Positions 14,116 to 26,694 are shown, numbered from the stretch's first letter. The stretch: DNA of 64,000 nucleotides from Daucus carota subsp. sativus (GCF_001625215.2 NC_030384.2:42008390-42072389), one strand, 5' to 3'. The notes: a model not told the origin generated them from the letters alone. Translations and numbers: made by a program.

Positions 14116-14175
14116 ATATATAAATATATAACATAAATGTTGCTTCAAATCAATGTTTTTTACTAGAATCTTTAT
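14116..14175. repeat. 60-bp direct repeat, copy 1
   Basis: This stretch, starting ATATATAAATATATAACATA and ending TAGAATCTTTAT, recurs base for base at 14950-15009. The spacing is 834 bp. It shows no terminal inverted repeats. Confidence 0.9.
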
Positions 14176-14949
14176 AAATGTCGTACTTCTATTATTTTTT
14201 AATAAATTTATGAAGAAAAACATAAATATTAAATTTTTGTTCATTAATTTTTTTTTAAATATAATAAATTGAAGTATGTCTATTTTATGTATCAATTTAC
14301 CCGTAAAAATTAAAAACGACACTAGAAATAATATCCAAATATTTGACTAATGTTACCTTGTTGATTTAACAAACTTAATTTGTATGTATAAAATATGCAA
14401 CATTTTTCACTATCTACTATAAATCTTAATAGATGCACCAAATTTAAGATTTGACTCGAATTTAAATTTTATTTAATATCATTTAAAACTTATTTTTAAT
14501 GTACTTAAATTCTTATCTTGTCCTTGCACCAATTTTCCGAACATCTTATCTATAAATTCAATTGAGTATTTTATAATATCCCAAAATTTGACTATTGGTA
14601 ATACATTTTAATGTGGGAGACCAAAAGGCCGAATTAAGCTCAACCCACCTTGTTGATTATATAAAGTTATAAACATAAGCTTAATTCGTAGGTATAATAG
14701 ACAATGACCATTTAAAGTTACACTGTATCAAAGAATTTCAGTAAATTTAAATCCTATTTATTATTAAAATGTATATTTAATTTACTTAAAATGTTATGCC
14801 AGGTAAAAAATACAACTATAAAAATTTAAAGTGGCTTACATATAATCCCACTTTCTCACCGCCTTGCAATTTTGGTCCATATTGTAACAAAACCAAATCT
14901 AAAAATAACAATATGCCGACCTCTCTTTTCACTATTGAAAAGTAAATGC
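14176..14949. other. A+T-rich spacer between two 60-bp direct repeats
   Basis: No gene is visible. The sequence is A+T-rich with a few short minus-strand frames that resemble nothing. Its boundaries coincide with the two identical 60-bp repeats, so it may be a unit moved or duplicated together with them. Confidence 0.4.
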
Positions 14950-15009
14950 ATATATAAATATATAACATAAATGTTGCTTCAAATCAATGTTTTTTACTAG
15001 AATCTTTAT
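14950..15009. repeat. 60-bp direct repeat, copy 2
   Basis: This is identical to 14116-14175. It lies about 206 bp upstream of the start codon of the first MFS transporter gene, so the duplicated segment may supply promoter sequence to that gene. Confidence 0.9.
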
Positions 15010-15215
15010 TTATAATTCTATTATCTGTAGATAGTGATCCATCCCACTCAACTGAAGCCTCTACATATACCAGGTAGTTCTTACAGATATTAGTAGAGAT
15101 TACAAGTTCATAAATGAAAGGAAACTAAAGAGCAGACAAGTGCTGTCTCTTTTCTTCAGTCACACATTTATTTATTTACTTTAATTCAAAGGAGGGAATT
15201 GCAGGAGACAGAGAG

Positions 15216-18200
15216 ATGGAAAAGCTGACGCCGTTAAGCCACCTCTTCATGACGGTGTTTTTGTACAGCTTCTCCACGTTTATGGTGGTTCCGGCCATGA
15301 CGGACGTCATCATGTCCGCCGTCTGTCCCGGGGAAGACGAGTGTTCCGTTGCCATTTACCTCACCGGCGTTCTGCATGCGGTATTTCCATCACCTTTACT
15401 TATTCTCAGTGACATTGCACTATAACAAATCAGCCTTTTTTCGACGGACATTTAATCCTATCCTCATACGAAATTCGTCAGTCGAAAAAATTTGATATTG
15501 TTGTAGTGTTGATGATAATTCGAAATTTATGATAAAAATCACATGTGTAGGTTGTGGGACTGGGAACACTGGTGATGATGCCTCTCATAGGAAATCTTTC
15601 GGACACTTATGGGAGGAAAGTCATGCTTACTGCTCCTATGGTTCTCGCAATTTTCCCATCCGGTAAGCTGATTATTATTTATGGGATTTTCTGGCACGCA
15701 CTAACAAACAGTTTTTGATCAGACGGACTAGGTGATAGATTTATAGTAGCTCCAATTTCATTAATAATGATAATCATGTCCAGAAATCTCATCATCAAAA
15801 TTTTTTATTTAAATAAAAAGGAGCTAGAGACACTAAAAAGAACCATTAGAAATTAATCACACAAAATTAATTTCTGTTAAAGAACCATTAGAAATTAATC
15901 ACACAAAATTAATTTCTGTTCGTTTGTTCTTCTCTGTAACAAAAACTGCACCAAAACGAGTTAAAAGGTGAAACGCCTTTAGTGTGGGTTTGAAGTGGGA
16001 GTGGCGTGTACATGCAGTCTGTTTACGTACAATAGGCTCCTTTAGTTTTAATGGTGGAGATCGATCACATTTCCTCTTTTGATGGGCAGGACCGCATAAG
16101 CTAGCCCATTTACTTTTATTTCTTTTCTTCAACTGTATAGTAGCTGACGCCATATATCTGGTACATTTCCTGCAGTCATTTTCGGAAGCCACTAACTTAA
16201 TTAATTTTATAATTTATTAAAAGAATGGAGATAATATTAGGAGCAAGTAGATATCTGTTGCTTCCCCTGTCCCATTTTTATTGTTCCTGATTTTTCTTGT
16301 CTGAAAGATAATATCCAAATCTAAATCTCACTACAATTTTAATTTAGTTGAGAATTTATTATAGAGTAATTTTGATAGTGAGTGAAAATTGGTTAACATG
16401 GCAAAAACAACTAAGAAGTGATACTAAAACACGGAATGTTTGCAGCGATACTGGCGTACAGCAGGAGTCCGTACTTTGTGTATGCCTATCTGGTGATTAA
16501 AACTCTGACTTCCATGTTATGTGAAGGAAGTGTGTTCTGCATTGCCCTGGCCTATGTGGTAAACTATCTTGCAACTCTAATCTTAAACGTTGAATGCGTA
16601 AACACATAGTCATGAGCAGAATTACAAGTCTTTCGAACTGATATTATACAACAGGCGGACAATACAGCAGAAAAGCGTAGGGGATCAGCGTTTGGGATTT
16701 TATCAGGCGTCACATCTTGTGCTTTTGTATGCGGAAATTTATTCACTCGCTTCATCTCTACCTCCTCTGCTTTCCAGGTATGAAAAACATTTTCCAGGAA
16801 AATATTTTGTGTGAAAAACTTTTTTTAGGAAAAATAATTTCCAAAGAAATGTTTTCTAATATTAAGTTATTTTCCATGAAATAAATGGAGCTTGAGTTTC
16901 ACTTCATTTCTCTTCCATGATATATATGTATTTATTTACTAGATTCTGCTAGCTCGCAGAGATTATAGTAGAACGTAACCCATATATGCATATGGTATTT
17001 GTTTATTATATCATTGATGTGTGTTCTGAATGATATGAATCAGGTTTCTGCAGCAGGGACGGTAATTGCAGTTGTGTATATGAGGATCTTCCTACCAGAA
17101 TCTGTTGCAGGTGTAGGCATTGCTGGTACTGGTGATAAGACCGAGGATGAATCTCTTTTGGTAAAAGATTCATCAGAGAATCTACAACTCTTCAAGAATA
17201 TGCCTTCTTTTCGTGATACCATCTCTTTATTGAAAACTAGGTGCGGTTTCTTTTCTCGTTTATTTGTCATTTGTCAACTTTGTTTTCTATAAGACACTAA
17301 GGGAAACCTCGAAATTAAGCATCTTCCCAATTTTTTTTCATTGTCCTGAAGAAGAATTACACTCACAAACCCACATATTTGCCTTAATCGAAAGGGTATG
17401 TAGTTTCAGAGAAGTTTAAGCACTTTCTCATTGCATACAATCCCGTTGATGTGAATAAGTATGTGATTCCTCTTGCTTATCCTGACATGTAAATGATTCT
17501 TCAGCCCTACCTTTTCACAAGCTGCTGCTGTTGCATTTTTTACCACTCTTGGGGAGGTTGGCCTTTATACATCGATGCTGGTAAGTTATTTTTCCCCAGC
17601 TATTATATTTCATTGACTAGATATCACAACTGAGTTGAATACTTGAATATATTTCTTTCTGTAAATATGTTGTGATATGAACACATGTACCTCTGCCATT
17701 TGCTGCTGGTTACAGGCTGAAAGGACACTGCAAGTTCATGTTTTTTTTTGGATTTAATTATATGAACTGAACTAAGATAGACACTTAAGTATGTAGTTAT
17801 ATAAATAAACTGTAAGTTCTCCTGGACACTCTTATAACAAAATGGCTAAAAAAGTTGTTTCCATGTGTAGAATCAATTTCTTACACTTCTACATATAATA
17901 TGACTTCACTCACCTATGTGCTATAGACCTGAGGAAGTGTAACTTGTAGATGCATGTTGATTTCACATGGTTAATTTCTACTGTGTGTATCCCTGATTCC
18001 TTGTGAACTTGCTTCGACCCTGTTTTAGCAGCATGTTTTGGTTCCAGCAAATTTTTGGTGATGACATGGGAAAGTAATTAATTATGTTAACTTTTAATAT
18101 TAGCCATTTCTCCATTGCAACTCTTTAAAATACTCCATATTTAGATATTTACTTGTTTTCTGGGTGATCTTTAGAGCTGAAGGTATCAGGACGCAACTTC

Positions 18201-20951
18201 TTGAAAAAAAACCAGTAAATAGAAACGACAAAGTACTTGGGATTCATATTTTACATATAATGTTGCTCTTCAATCACACACTTGCAACTCTCAATAACTA
18301 ACCTGTGTATGATTATGCTACTCAGTACTTTTTGAAGGCTCAATTTCACTATAGCAAGGATCAGTTTGCTGATCTCATGGTGATTAATGGGATTGCTGGA
18401 ACAATATCACAGGTAACTGTACAGAATTCATGTTATAGCTACATATATAATATTTCCATTTTAAATTAGCTCTTCGCCCGCTTGTCAATTACCGTTCAGC
18501 GTCTGGTCCAGCTTTCCTCGATTTCCTGCTAATTCTTTTTAACACTTCTTTCTGGTATATATATGAAATTTGGCAGATGGTTCTCATGCCCCTAGTTGCT
18601 CCTTTTATAAAAGAAAAGAAAATACTTGCAATAGGGCTTTTTTTCAGCTGTGTACATGTAAGTAGCTTGATCTTACCTCTATTAATTTCTTCTGTGCATT
18701 GAGTTTACTAGGAATTTGATTTATAATATAAAATGACATGTTTGATGTTGCGGACACACACATTAATACAAAATGCACATGAAGTATTTTTTATGAAGTT
18801 AAAAACATCATTTAAGGATTTTATATAAAGCTATTGGTATTTTCATTGCAGATGTTGCTGTACAGCATTGCATGGTCTTCCTGGGTAAATGTTTGCTTAA
18901 GTGTTTCTTTTCCTTTTTAGCTTTGAATGTTTTAACTTATTATGCTGTCTAGTATTAAGTCATAACTTTTGTTAACATTGACAAACACGATAGGTTCCTT
19001 ACATGTCTGCTATGGTCACTGTTCTGGCTGCTATTGGATCTCCTTGTGTAAGTTTTTAACTCCTGAATATGTTCCTCATTACTAGTAGCTCGACCTTTAA
19101 GCTGCACATCCTAACTGAGATACTAATTTACCAGGTACGGAGCATTGCATCCAAGCAAGTTGGCCCAAGTGAGCAGGTAAATGACCTTGAATAGTATAAG
19201 AACATTACCTTACTCACTCTTTCATTAAAGGAAAGGAGATCGGTAAAAATAATCTGGCTCCTATCTCCTCTTGGTATATATCAAGGAAAACGATACCATC
19301 TGAAAAGACATGACTAGAAGTAAGATGACCAGCCAATATGTTAATGTGGCCAACAGGCCAAGCCCACTTTAAGCTGAGGACAGGAAAAAAAGAATTTCAT
19401 CACAAATTCAGCTTTAGAATATCACTATATCCTGGCTTCTTGACTGGTGGGGTCATGTCGCATTAACCAGGTTAATTTTTGATTTTCCTAACTTGATTAT
19501 CCAATTCCTCTTTCCAGGGAAAGGCTCAAGGGTGCCTGACAGGCATATGTTCTATTGCCAATGTTATTTCTCCCCTGGCTTTCAGTCCTTTAACAGGTAT
19601 GCGCTTCTGATATCATCTCTGTTATTCATGAGGTCTGATTAAAATTTATAACTAATAGGCCTTTTATTTGTCCAGCTTTATTCCTCTCTGAGAGTGCACC
19701 ATTCCATTTCCCTGGTTTCAGTCTTATGTGCGCTAGTTTTCTTGTGGTAAGAGCTCTTTCCTGCCTTTAAGTTTCTCACTGCTATGTTCATCTTCTCTTA
19801 CCATCCATCTTTGGATTTTTGTAAATAAAAAAAGATGCTTGTACTTATTTAGCAAAAGAAAAAAAACTTGTGCTTATTTTTAATTAGGGAAAATAGATTT
19901 TTTTGTCACCGAACTTATTATGTTTTTAAAAACTTGCCACTCAACTAATTTTTTTTTTCCTTTTAGTCACTCATGTTAGGTTTGGATTTGTTTTTAGTCA
20001 CTAACTTAGGTTCGGATATGATTATTAGCATTGTGATAATTTTTTGTAGCATCATTAATACATAGTGATAGTATATAATTTTTCGATAATATAATGTATG
20101 TTTATATCTTTGTATATAGCAATAATAACATAAAATGAGGTGATATAATATTAAAATCAGGAAAAATCGTAATTAGAATTCTAGAATTCATTAAATCATC
20201 AGTATGGAATCAATGACTTCAAATAATTTATGCTCTTCATGATAAAATAAAGTCTAATTGAGTGATACGATGCATCATCTTTCACTATTAAAGTTTCAAT
20301 CACCTAGTTCAGCCTAAGATCTCTCTTAAATTTATCCTCATAATTTTTAATAACTTTATCTTATTATAATTTTCAAGATAAAGATAAATAAATAAAGAGG
20401 AAAACTTAATCTTCGATGATTTATGCGATTTTCTTTTTGCGTATAAAAATTCAAACACTAAATTTTTATTCGGAAGAAAAAATAAAATAATTTATGAGAG
20501 TACACTTTTAGAAACCGTAAAATGCGTGTTTAACTCTTATCACCGAAGATAAACGATCTTGAGTACATAAAAGTACTATATATAAAGATAGACATATATC
20601 AAATTATCAAAATATTACAGGTTATCACTATATTTTAATAATACTACAAAAAAATAATATAATGGTAATAATCAAATCCGAACCTAACTTTAGTGGCAAA
20701 AAAAATTCCGAACCTAACATCAGTGACTAAAAGGAAAAAAAAAAATTAGTTGAGTGGCAAGTTTCTAAAAACATAATAAGTTCGGTGATAAAAAAATCTA
20801 TTTTCCCTTTTAATTACTAATTCGGAAAAAAAATCATGTGCAGATGATAGCATTCATATTGAGCATTATGATGAGGGAAGCTCCTGTCGCAGAAACTTCC
20901 ACAGATGACAATCCTGCCCCCAGTTCAGACTTAAATGAGTGTACAGTATAG
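15216..20951 (+). CDS. MFS transporter of the HIAT1/tetracycline-resistance type, tandem copy A
   Basis: This predicted 446-residue membrane transporter is related to Arabidopsis At2g16970/16980/16990 and animal HIAT1 (MFSD14); its substrate is unknown. Exons are 15216-15380, 15551-15662, 16446-16558, 16655-16777, 17044-17240, 17505-17580, 18326-18412, 18577-18657, 18852-18884, 18994-19047, 19135-19176, 19518-19596, 19676-19746 and 20844-20951, all in phase. The first helix includes HLFMTVFLYSFSTFMVVPA. The MFS loop motif GNLSDTYGRK lies at residues 69-78. SKQVGPSEQGKAQGCLTG and ALFLSESAPFHFPGFSLMCA match conserved C-terminal helices. A soluble loop (about residues 150-200) separates the two halves. 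Introns 1 and 13 hold transposons. A paralogue with identical exon plan follows 740 bp downstream. The stop codon lies inside a 44-bp tandem repeat. Confidence 0.92.
15418..15508. mobile_element. 91-bp CACTA-type mini-element in intron 1 of MFS copy A
   Basis: The left end reads CACTATAACAAATCAGCC. The right end, read inverted, is CACTACAACAATATCAAA. Both lead into a TTTTTTCGAC block typical of plant CACTA termini. A 3-bp duplication TTG flanks it at 15415-15417 and 15509-15511, the expected length for CACTA insertions. It is far too short to encode a protein. Confidence 0.78.
15839..15920. repeat. Two tandem copies of a 40-42-bp hairpin-forming unit
   Basis: The unit beginning AGAACCATTAGAAATTAATC appears at 15839 and again at 15881, identical over 40 bp. 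Each copy contains AGAAATTAAT and its exact inverse ATTAATTTCT around an eight-base loop. The repeat lies in intron 2 of MFS copy A and is absent from the matching intron of copy B. Confidence 0.85.
19887..20807. mobile_element. Long-TIR Mutator-like non-autonomous element in intron 13 of MFS copy A
   Basis: The ends are near-identical inverted repeats of about 100 bp, beginning GGGAAAATAGATTTTTTT. The flanks are a perfect 9-bp duplication, TTTTAATTA, at 19878-19886 and 20808-20816. Long TIRs with a 9-bp duplication indicate the Mutator superfamily. The 921-bp element has an A+T-rich interior with no transposase-length frame. It ends 36 bp upstream of exon 14 of the host gene. Confidence 0.85.
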
Positions 20952-21031
20952 GTCTATAGCAGAAACATGTCTCTCTTATCTCATGTATAGTATAGGTCTT
21001 AAGCAGAAACATGTCTCTCTTATCTCATACT
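20944..21031. repeat. 44-bp tandem duplication at the end of MFS copy A
   Basis: Two units (20944-20987 and 20988-21031) share GTATAGGTCT and AGCAGAAACATGTCTCTCTT with few differences. The TAG stop of copy A (20949-20951) falls in the first unit, so the final coding residues come from the repeat. Confidence 0.85.
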
Positions 21032-21691
21032 TCCGGGTGTTTCCTACAATAGACTTGTTAAATGCACCAGGGCATGCGAAGCTCGGAAGTCAGAAGACAG
21101 CAGCAAGTCAGGTGTAAGTAAGAACCCTGAAATTTACGGCCCCTTGTAAAATTTACATGTATCGTTGTAATTACCCTGTGACAGTAGAAACTTAAAAGTT
21201 CATGGATAATATATAAGCATTTCCCGACTTTTAATTGGCATAATTATATCTTCATCATCTTACAGAACCGACTTCAAGAATCTCTATGACATTGTTTTTT
21301 TTTTTAAATTTTAAATGTAGTTTTCTTTTAATTGTCACGGTAGTTGGAAGTCACGGTCACGATCACAGACAAAGTTTTCATGAGATATTTTTCTATGGTT
21401 CGGCCAGAAAAACTTAAGCCCAAAATATCATGCCAAGCTGATAATCTAACAATTTAGTTTTCACACGCACAACAATACATATGCTTACATATGGATGTCG
21501 TTTAGTTAAAATTGGAATCTCCATGTCCAAGTCTAACACTATGTTTCTACGTGGTCCATCCATACAAGCCTCTTTAATAATGCACATTGTGCAAACGCAC
21601 AAGTGCTCTGTGTTTCTTCTATATTTGGTCACATATTACTTTTACTAAAAAGAGTGTGTAGCAGAGAGCTTGAGTGAGAGACGTCTAGAGA
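21032..21691 (+). other. Spacer between the two MFS genes
   Basis: This holds the 3' side of copy A and the promoter and leader of copy B. Apart from short frames on either strand I see no further gene. I could not fix a TATA box or polyadenylation site. Confidence 0.45.
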
Positions 21692-24600
21692 ATGATGGAA
21701 ATGCTGACAAGACCGTTGAGGCACCTCTTCGTGACAGTGTTTTTATACAGCTTCTCCGTCTTCATGGTGGTTCCGGCCATGGTAGATGTCATTATGTCTG
21801 CTGTCTGTCCCGGTAAAGACGAGTGTTCGATAGCCATTTACCTCACCGGTGCTCAAAGTGTGGTATGTATGTATTAATATCAACAACAAAAAGATGTGAT
21901 ACAACCGCACAAGTGAATGTATATTTCAAATTTGTATTCCATAAGCATGTTGCATGATTAACGCTTTAAGATATTGATAATTTTATGCTATGATCATAAA
22001 TTACATGCATGTAGATTGTAGGATTGGGAGCAATAGTGATGGTGCCTCTGATAGGCAACCTCTCAGACACCTATGGAAGAAAAGTCATTCTTACTGCTCC
22101 GATGGTACTAGCAATTTTCCCCTCTGGTGAGTTTTTCTTATATAAATGCATCAAGAGTAATTTAGTGAGAGGCTGAGAGCAGTGAAAATAATTGTTCTCC
22201 GCTCTTGAAATGTTGCTGAACAATTGTTCACCACGGAGTTCACGTTGTTCTCACACTGAAAAGCGTTCTCCACAAAGTAAAGGTGGGTGTTTTCGATCAT
22301 AAAAAAATGGGAAGAGAAAAAAACAGCCAATTGAGCACCAGCTAAGCTATCATCAACTTGATAACAGCCAACTTCTTAACTAACTTATTGTAAGACAAAA
22401 TTGGAAAGCTTGAGAGAATAAGGTTTTGCACTTCTGCTGATATCCCCTAATTATAATAACAGTAAGATTGTGTAAGTGACACCCAAAACATGCATCGATT
22501 GCAGTGATACTGGCGTATAGCAGGAGTCCGTATTATGTGTATGCCTACTTGTTGATCAAAACCGTCACTTCCATGCTATGTGATGGAAGTGTGATTTGCA
22601 TTGCCCTGGCTTACGTGGTAATTAAACTCGCTTCTTTGCATCTCTAAATCTTAATTGATTTATTATGCACAGTTGCACGCCCTGGTACCAATGACCATGA
22701 GCTCATTTATTCTTTGGGCTTCCCCTTCAGGCTGACAATGTTGCTGAAAAGCAAAGGGTATCAGCGTTTGGGATAGTATCAGGCGTTGCATCATGTGCTT
22801 TTGTATGCGGAAATCTATTCACTCGCTTCATCTCTACTTCCTCCACTTTCCAGGTTTCTTTAGTTTCACTTCATTTTTCTCTGTTCAATACATAACTCTA
22901 GCTTTATGTTGAGTTCAATCAAACCAGTAATATGAATCTGAATCCTGCGTATAGTTGATTAGTTTATCTCTATTAGTACCATTACTCAATAGTGATTTTT
23001 TTATAGAAACTATATATCTAGGTTAATATTCATATATAATAAGCTTATGTTTAATATGAAATATGAATATTGGCGAAGGTAAGTAGAACTTGTGATAGAA
23101 TTTGATTCGTATATGCTTGATGTGTCACGTGTGTACTGAATGAATTGCATTAGGTTTCTGCAGCAGGAACAATAATTGCAGTACTATACATGAGGATCTT
23201 CCTGCCAGAATCTGTTGCTGGTACTAGTACTAAGACGGAGAATGAATCTCTTTTGGAAAAAGATTCCTCAGAGGATCTACAAGTCTTCAAAAAGATGTCT
23301 TCTTTTCATGATACCATCTCTTTATTAAGGACCAGGTGATTATATTTACTTAGCATATTTCTCAACTTCAGAATTGTGAAAAATCACATATTATTTTGCC
23401 TTTCTTGGGTCATTATGTAGTTCCAAAGAAGTTTAAGAATATTTTGATGTTTACTTACCATCAAGTTGCTTGTGATACCTCTTTTGTGGAATGTGATTGT
23501 ATCATTTCAATTATAAATTGACATTTTAATAATTTTGTAGCCCTACCTTTTTGCAAGCTGCTGCTGTTGCATTCTTTAACACTCTTGGGGATGCTGGGGT
23601 TAATGCATCAGTGTTGGTAAATTTATTAGCTAAAGCAAAGGAAATACTGCTTTGGATTTAAATCTATCATGCATTCTCATTCTTTAACCGCACACTTAAA
23701 ATCTGTATAGCTAACCCGTGTATTCGATTGTGATATTCAGTACTATTTGAAGGCTCAATTCCAGTATAGCAAGAACCAGTTTGCTGATCTGATAGTAATT
23801 ATTGGGATTGCTGGGACAATATCACAGGTGACCTTAAACGATTCATGTTTCCGATACAGGCTTACATTAGTAATGTAGCAACTTCAAATATAACTCTTCA
23901 GCCACTCATCAATCCCACATTACATTTTATTTTGGAATGCATATGAAATCTTGCAGATGGTTTTCATGCCTCTAATTGCTCCTGTTATCAAAGAAAAAAA
24001 TTTACTTGCAATAGGGCTTTTTTCAGGATTTGTACATGTAAGTTCTTAGTTATTAGCTCTTTTTAATTTCTCCTTTCTGACCAGGCTTGCACTGCGTAAT
24101 GTAGAAGTATTCAAAGATGAATTTACTTATCCGATAGAGCACTAGATTTCTATACGAAATGCTTATAGAAGTGATGATGCATCTGAAGCTAAAAATGTTT
24201 TTTTATGCAGATTTTTCTGTCCAGCATTGCGTGGTCTTCCTGGGTACATACTTGAATTGTTTAACTGGTTTTTCTACTTTGCAACTGGTTGTGCATTACT
24301 GCTGTAATGCTGTCTTATGTCATAACTTTTGCTAACATTGACAAATTCGATAGGTTAATTATGCGTCTGCTATGGTCTCTGTGTTATCTTCTATCGCAAC
24401 ACCATGTGTGAGTTTCTATCTCCTGAAGATGTACCCTGTTGCTAGTAGCTTAAGCAGCACATTATGATTGAGAAATCATTTTCACAGGTAAGGAGCATTG
24501 CATCCAAGCAAGTTGGGCCAAGTGAGCAGGTTGTTTTCTAGAAAAATGGAAAGTTTTCTTGATTTTGGCTGCAAGTTGTCCATATGCTGGATATAAAATT

Positions 24601-25563
24601 GGTACCAGGAAACTTTTTTGGGAATAACTATTTTTACTTCGCATAGATCAAATTATCAGATAGAACTGGTAGAATGTGAAAAGACATGATAAAAAGTATT
24701 ATGACCAGAAACTATGTTGATGTGGAAGGCCTCTAAAAGCTACTTATGAAAAACAAATATGATCTCGTCACAGGTTCAGCTTTGTAATATTGATCTCCTG
24801 GCTTTCTTGACTTTGTTATACTGTTATGTGCTAGGAAATTTTTTTTATCTTTTTTCCTGAACGTTGTGTTAATCCTTATCCCAGGGAAAGGCTCAAGGGT
24901 GCCTCACAGGAATATGTTCTATTGCCAGTGTTATTGCTCCGCTGGCTTTTAGTCCATTAACAGGTATGAGATGTTAGTATGGACTCTGTTAACCAAGAAG
25001 GCGGTGAAAACTTGAAACTCATATAACTTTTCATCTTCCAGCTTTATTCCTCTCTGAGAGTGCACCATTTTATTTCCCTGGTTTCAGTCTCATGTGTGCC
25101 AGTTTACTCGTGGTAAGAGCTCTTTCCTCTGCGCTCAGATTCATATTCTTCTACCATTTTCCGGCTTATTGTGATTCTGTGATTGTTTGTGCTTGAAGTG
25201 AATTAGTTAAGTATGCCCCTAAGAATTTAAATTTTGATTTTCAAAACGCCTTTAGCATAGACACAGTCTGAAACTCCAGCTCCTTTGGTTTGTAAAAACG
25301 GTCTATTAGTTCATCTTGTTCAACTTGACACAATCATGTCACTGTGAACTCCTTAAAATCTGAATAATCAATGCAAACATGTAATAAAATCTCTACTACA
25401 TTCACACAATGCTAGGCAATCTCATCTACACTATTCATTCAACCCGGCCTAATTGCGGTGGCTTATAACTCTGCAGCTGGTAGCATTCATACTAAGCATC
25501 ATGATAAAGGAAGCTCCTCTTGCTCCAAACTGCTCAGCTGACCCCGCGGAGCCTTCGGTCTGA
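21692..25563 (+). CDS. MFS transporter of the HIAT1/tetracycline-resistance type, tandem copy B
   Basis: This is a 436-residue paralogue of the gene at 15216-20951 with the same 14 exons and phases. Exons are 21692-21862, 22015-22126, 22505-22617, 22731-22853, 23154-23335, 23541-23616, 23741-23827, 23957-24037, 24211-24243, 24354-24407, 24488-24529, 24885-24963, 25042-25112 and 25477-25563. The N-terminus is MMEMLTRPLRHLFVTVFLYS, and the MFS motif GNLSDTYGRK is intact. Compared with copy A, five codons are missing from the central loop after the PESVAG motif and the C-terminal tail differs (ending AEPSV). Introns 1, 2 and 13 lack the insertions seen in copy A, so copy B is the more compact gene. 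The donor after exon 11 is GTTGTT, a weak site. Substrate is unknown. Confidence 0.92.
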
Positions 25564-26694
25564 ACTTGACCGAGTATTTAGCAGAAACACGACTCTTTAT
25601 ACCAGTCCTGTAAATTACTGTATACAAAATGTATGGTGCATGTAAAACTGCAATTAGCTGCTTGGTGAATAGTATGAGTGCTAAACATCACTGTAATGTA
25701 TTTTCTTGTGATTTTTTTTTGATATATCTCATGTTTATGTACAAAACAGACGGGAATCTTAATCACATTGTATGTTTCCTAATTAGAAAATAAATCAAGA
25801 TCAGAGATTTCAACGTCCTAACACAAACAAGAAAGCATACTCAGTCCAGGTAAGGAAACACGTGATGAACATAATTTCCCACAAACATCATAACCCTTGA
25901 TTATACTAACAAACAACACAATTAGTGTAACATAAACAGAATTACAACTTAATCACGTTGTCCTAGGGGGCTGGCTGGGACAAAGATGGCGCACATTTCC
26001 AACTAATTTTTTTTTCTCTGAACATTCATTAACATCATTACAGATTTTATACATCAAATTGACTAGCTGCCGTGACTAAATACTTTTTTAGTGTTTGAAT
26101 TATTGCTTATAATAAATATTTATTTATTAAGATTAAGACTGTTTACTACCTGTTAATGTTATTTTCAATATTCTTAATTTCCGTGTATGACCAAACAATT
26201 TTCAAATTATACTATTTTTATCCGCATTACTTACAAACAATTCTGGCTCTGAATGTCATGAAAATAATAAAATTAGTTTTCATTAATTTAATCTCTTTTT
26301 TGTTTTCCTTTTTATTGCAGGAGATGACATGATTCTTTTTCGCTCCGCTGTGCATTATTTAAGATGATGAGTTACAAACTGCAGAATTTTACCGCCTTTC
26401 CCATTAACAACCAAAAACATAAAGACTCGTCAGAAACGGAGTACACGTGGACTCCTATTTTTCTCACACGACTCCCTCTCTACGTAACTTCAAATCTAAC
26501 CACCTTCCATTAAAATACCCACCGGCACGCTTCCCAATACCACCGCCATTTTTATAACCGGCGGAGCAACCGTTGTCGTCACCACCTCGCCGCCTACGGT
26601 TCCTCCGCCGCCTCATCGCCATCTCTCTCTCTCTACATATCTCTCTCCATTACAATTTACACCTGCATTTTCAAATCTCTCGCTCTCGCTCGCA
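25564..26694 (+). other. Spacer and PLD delta promoter/leader
   Basis: This A+T-rich spacer passes into a pyrimidine-rich leader before the PLD start codon. The leader has a CT microsatellite at about 26620-26655, common in plant 5' untranslated regions. An open frame covering 26573-27109 overlaps the PLD exon in another frame and is not a gene. Confidence 0.5.
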
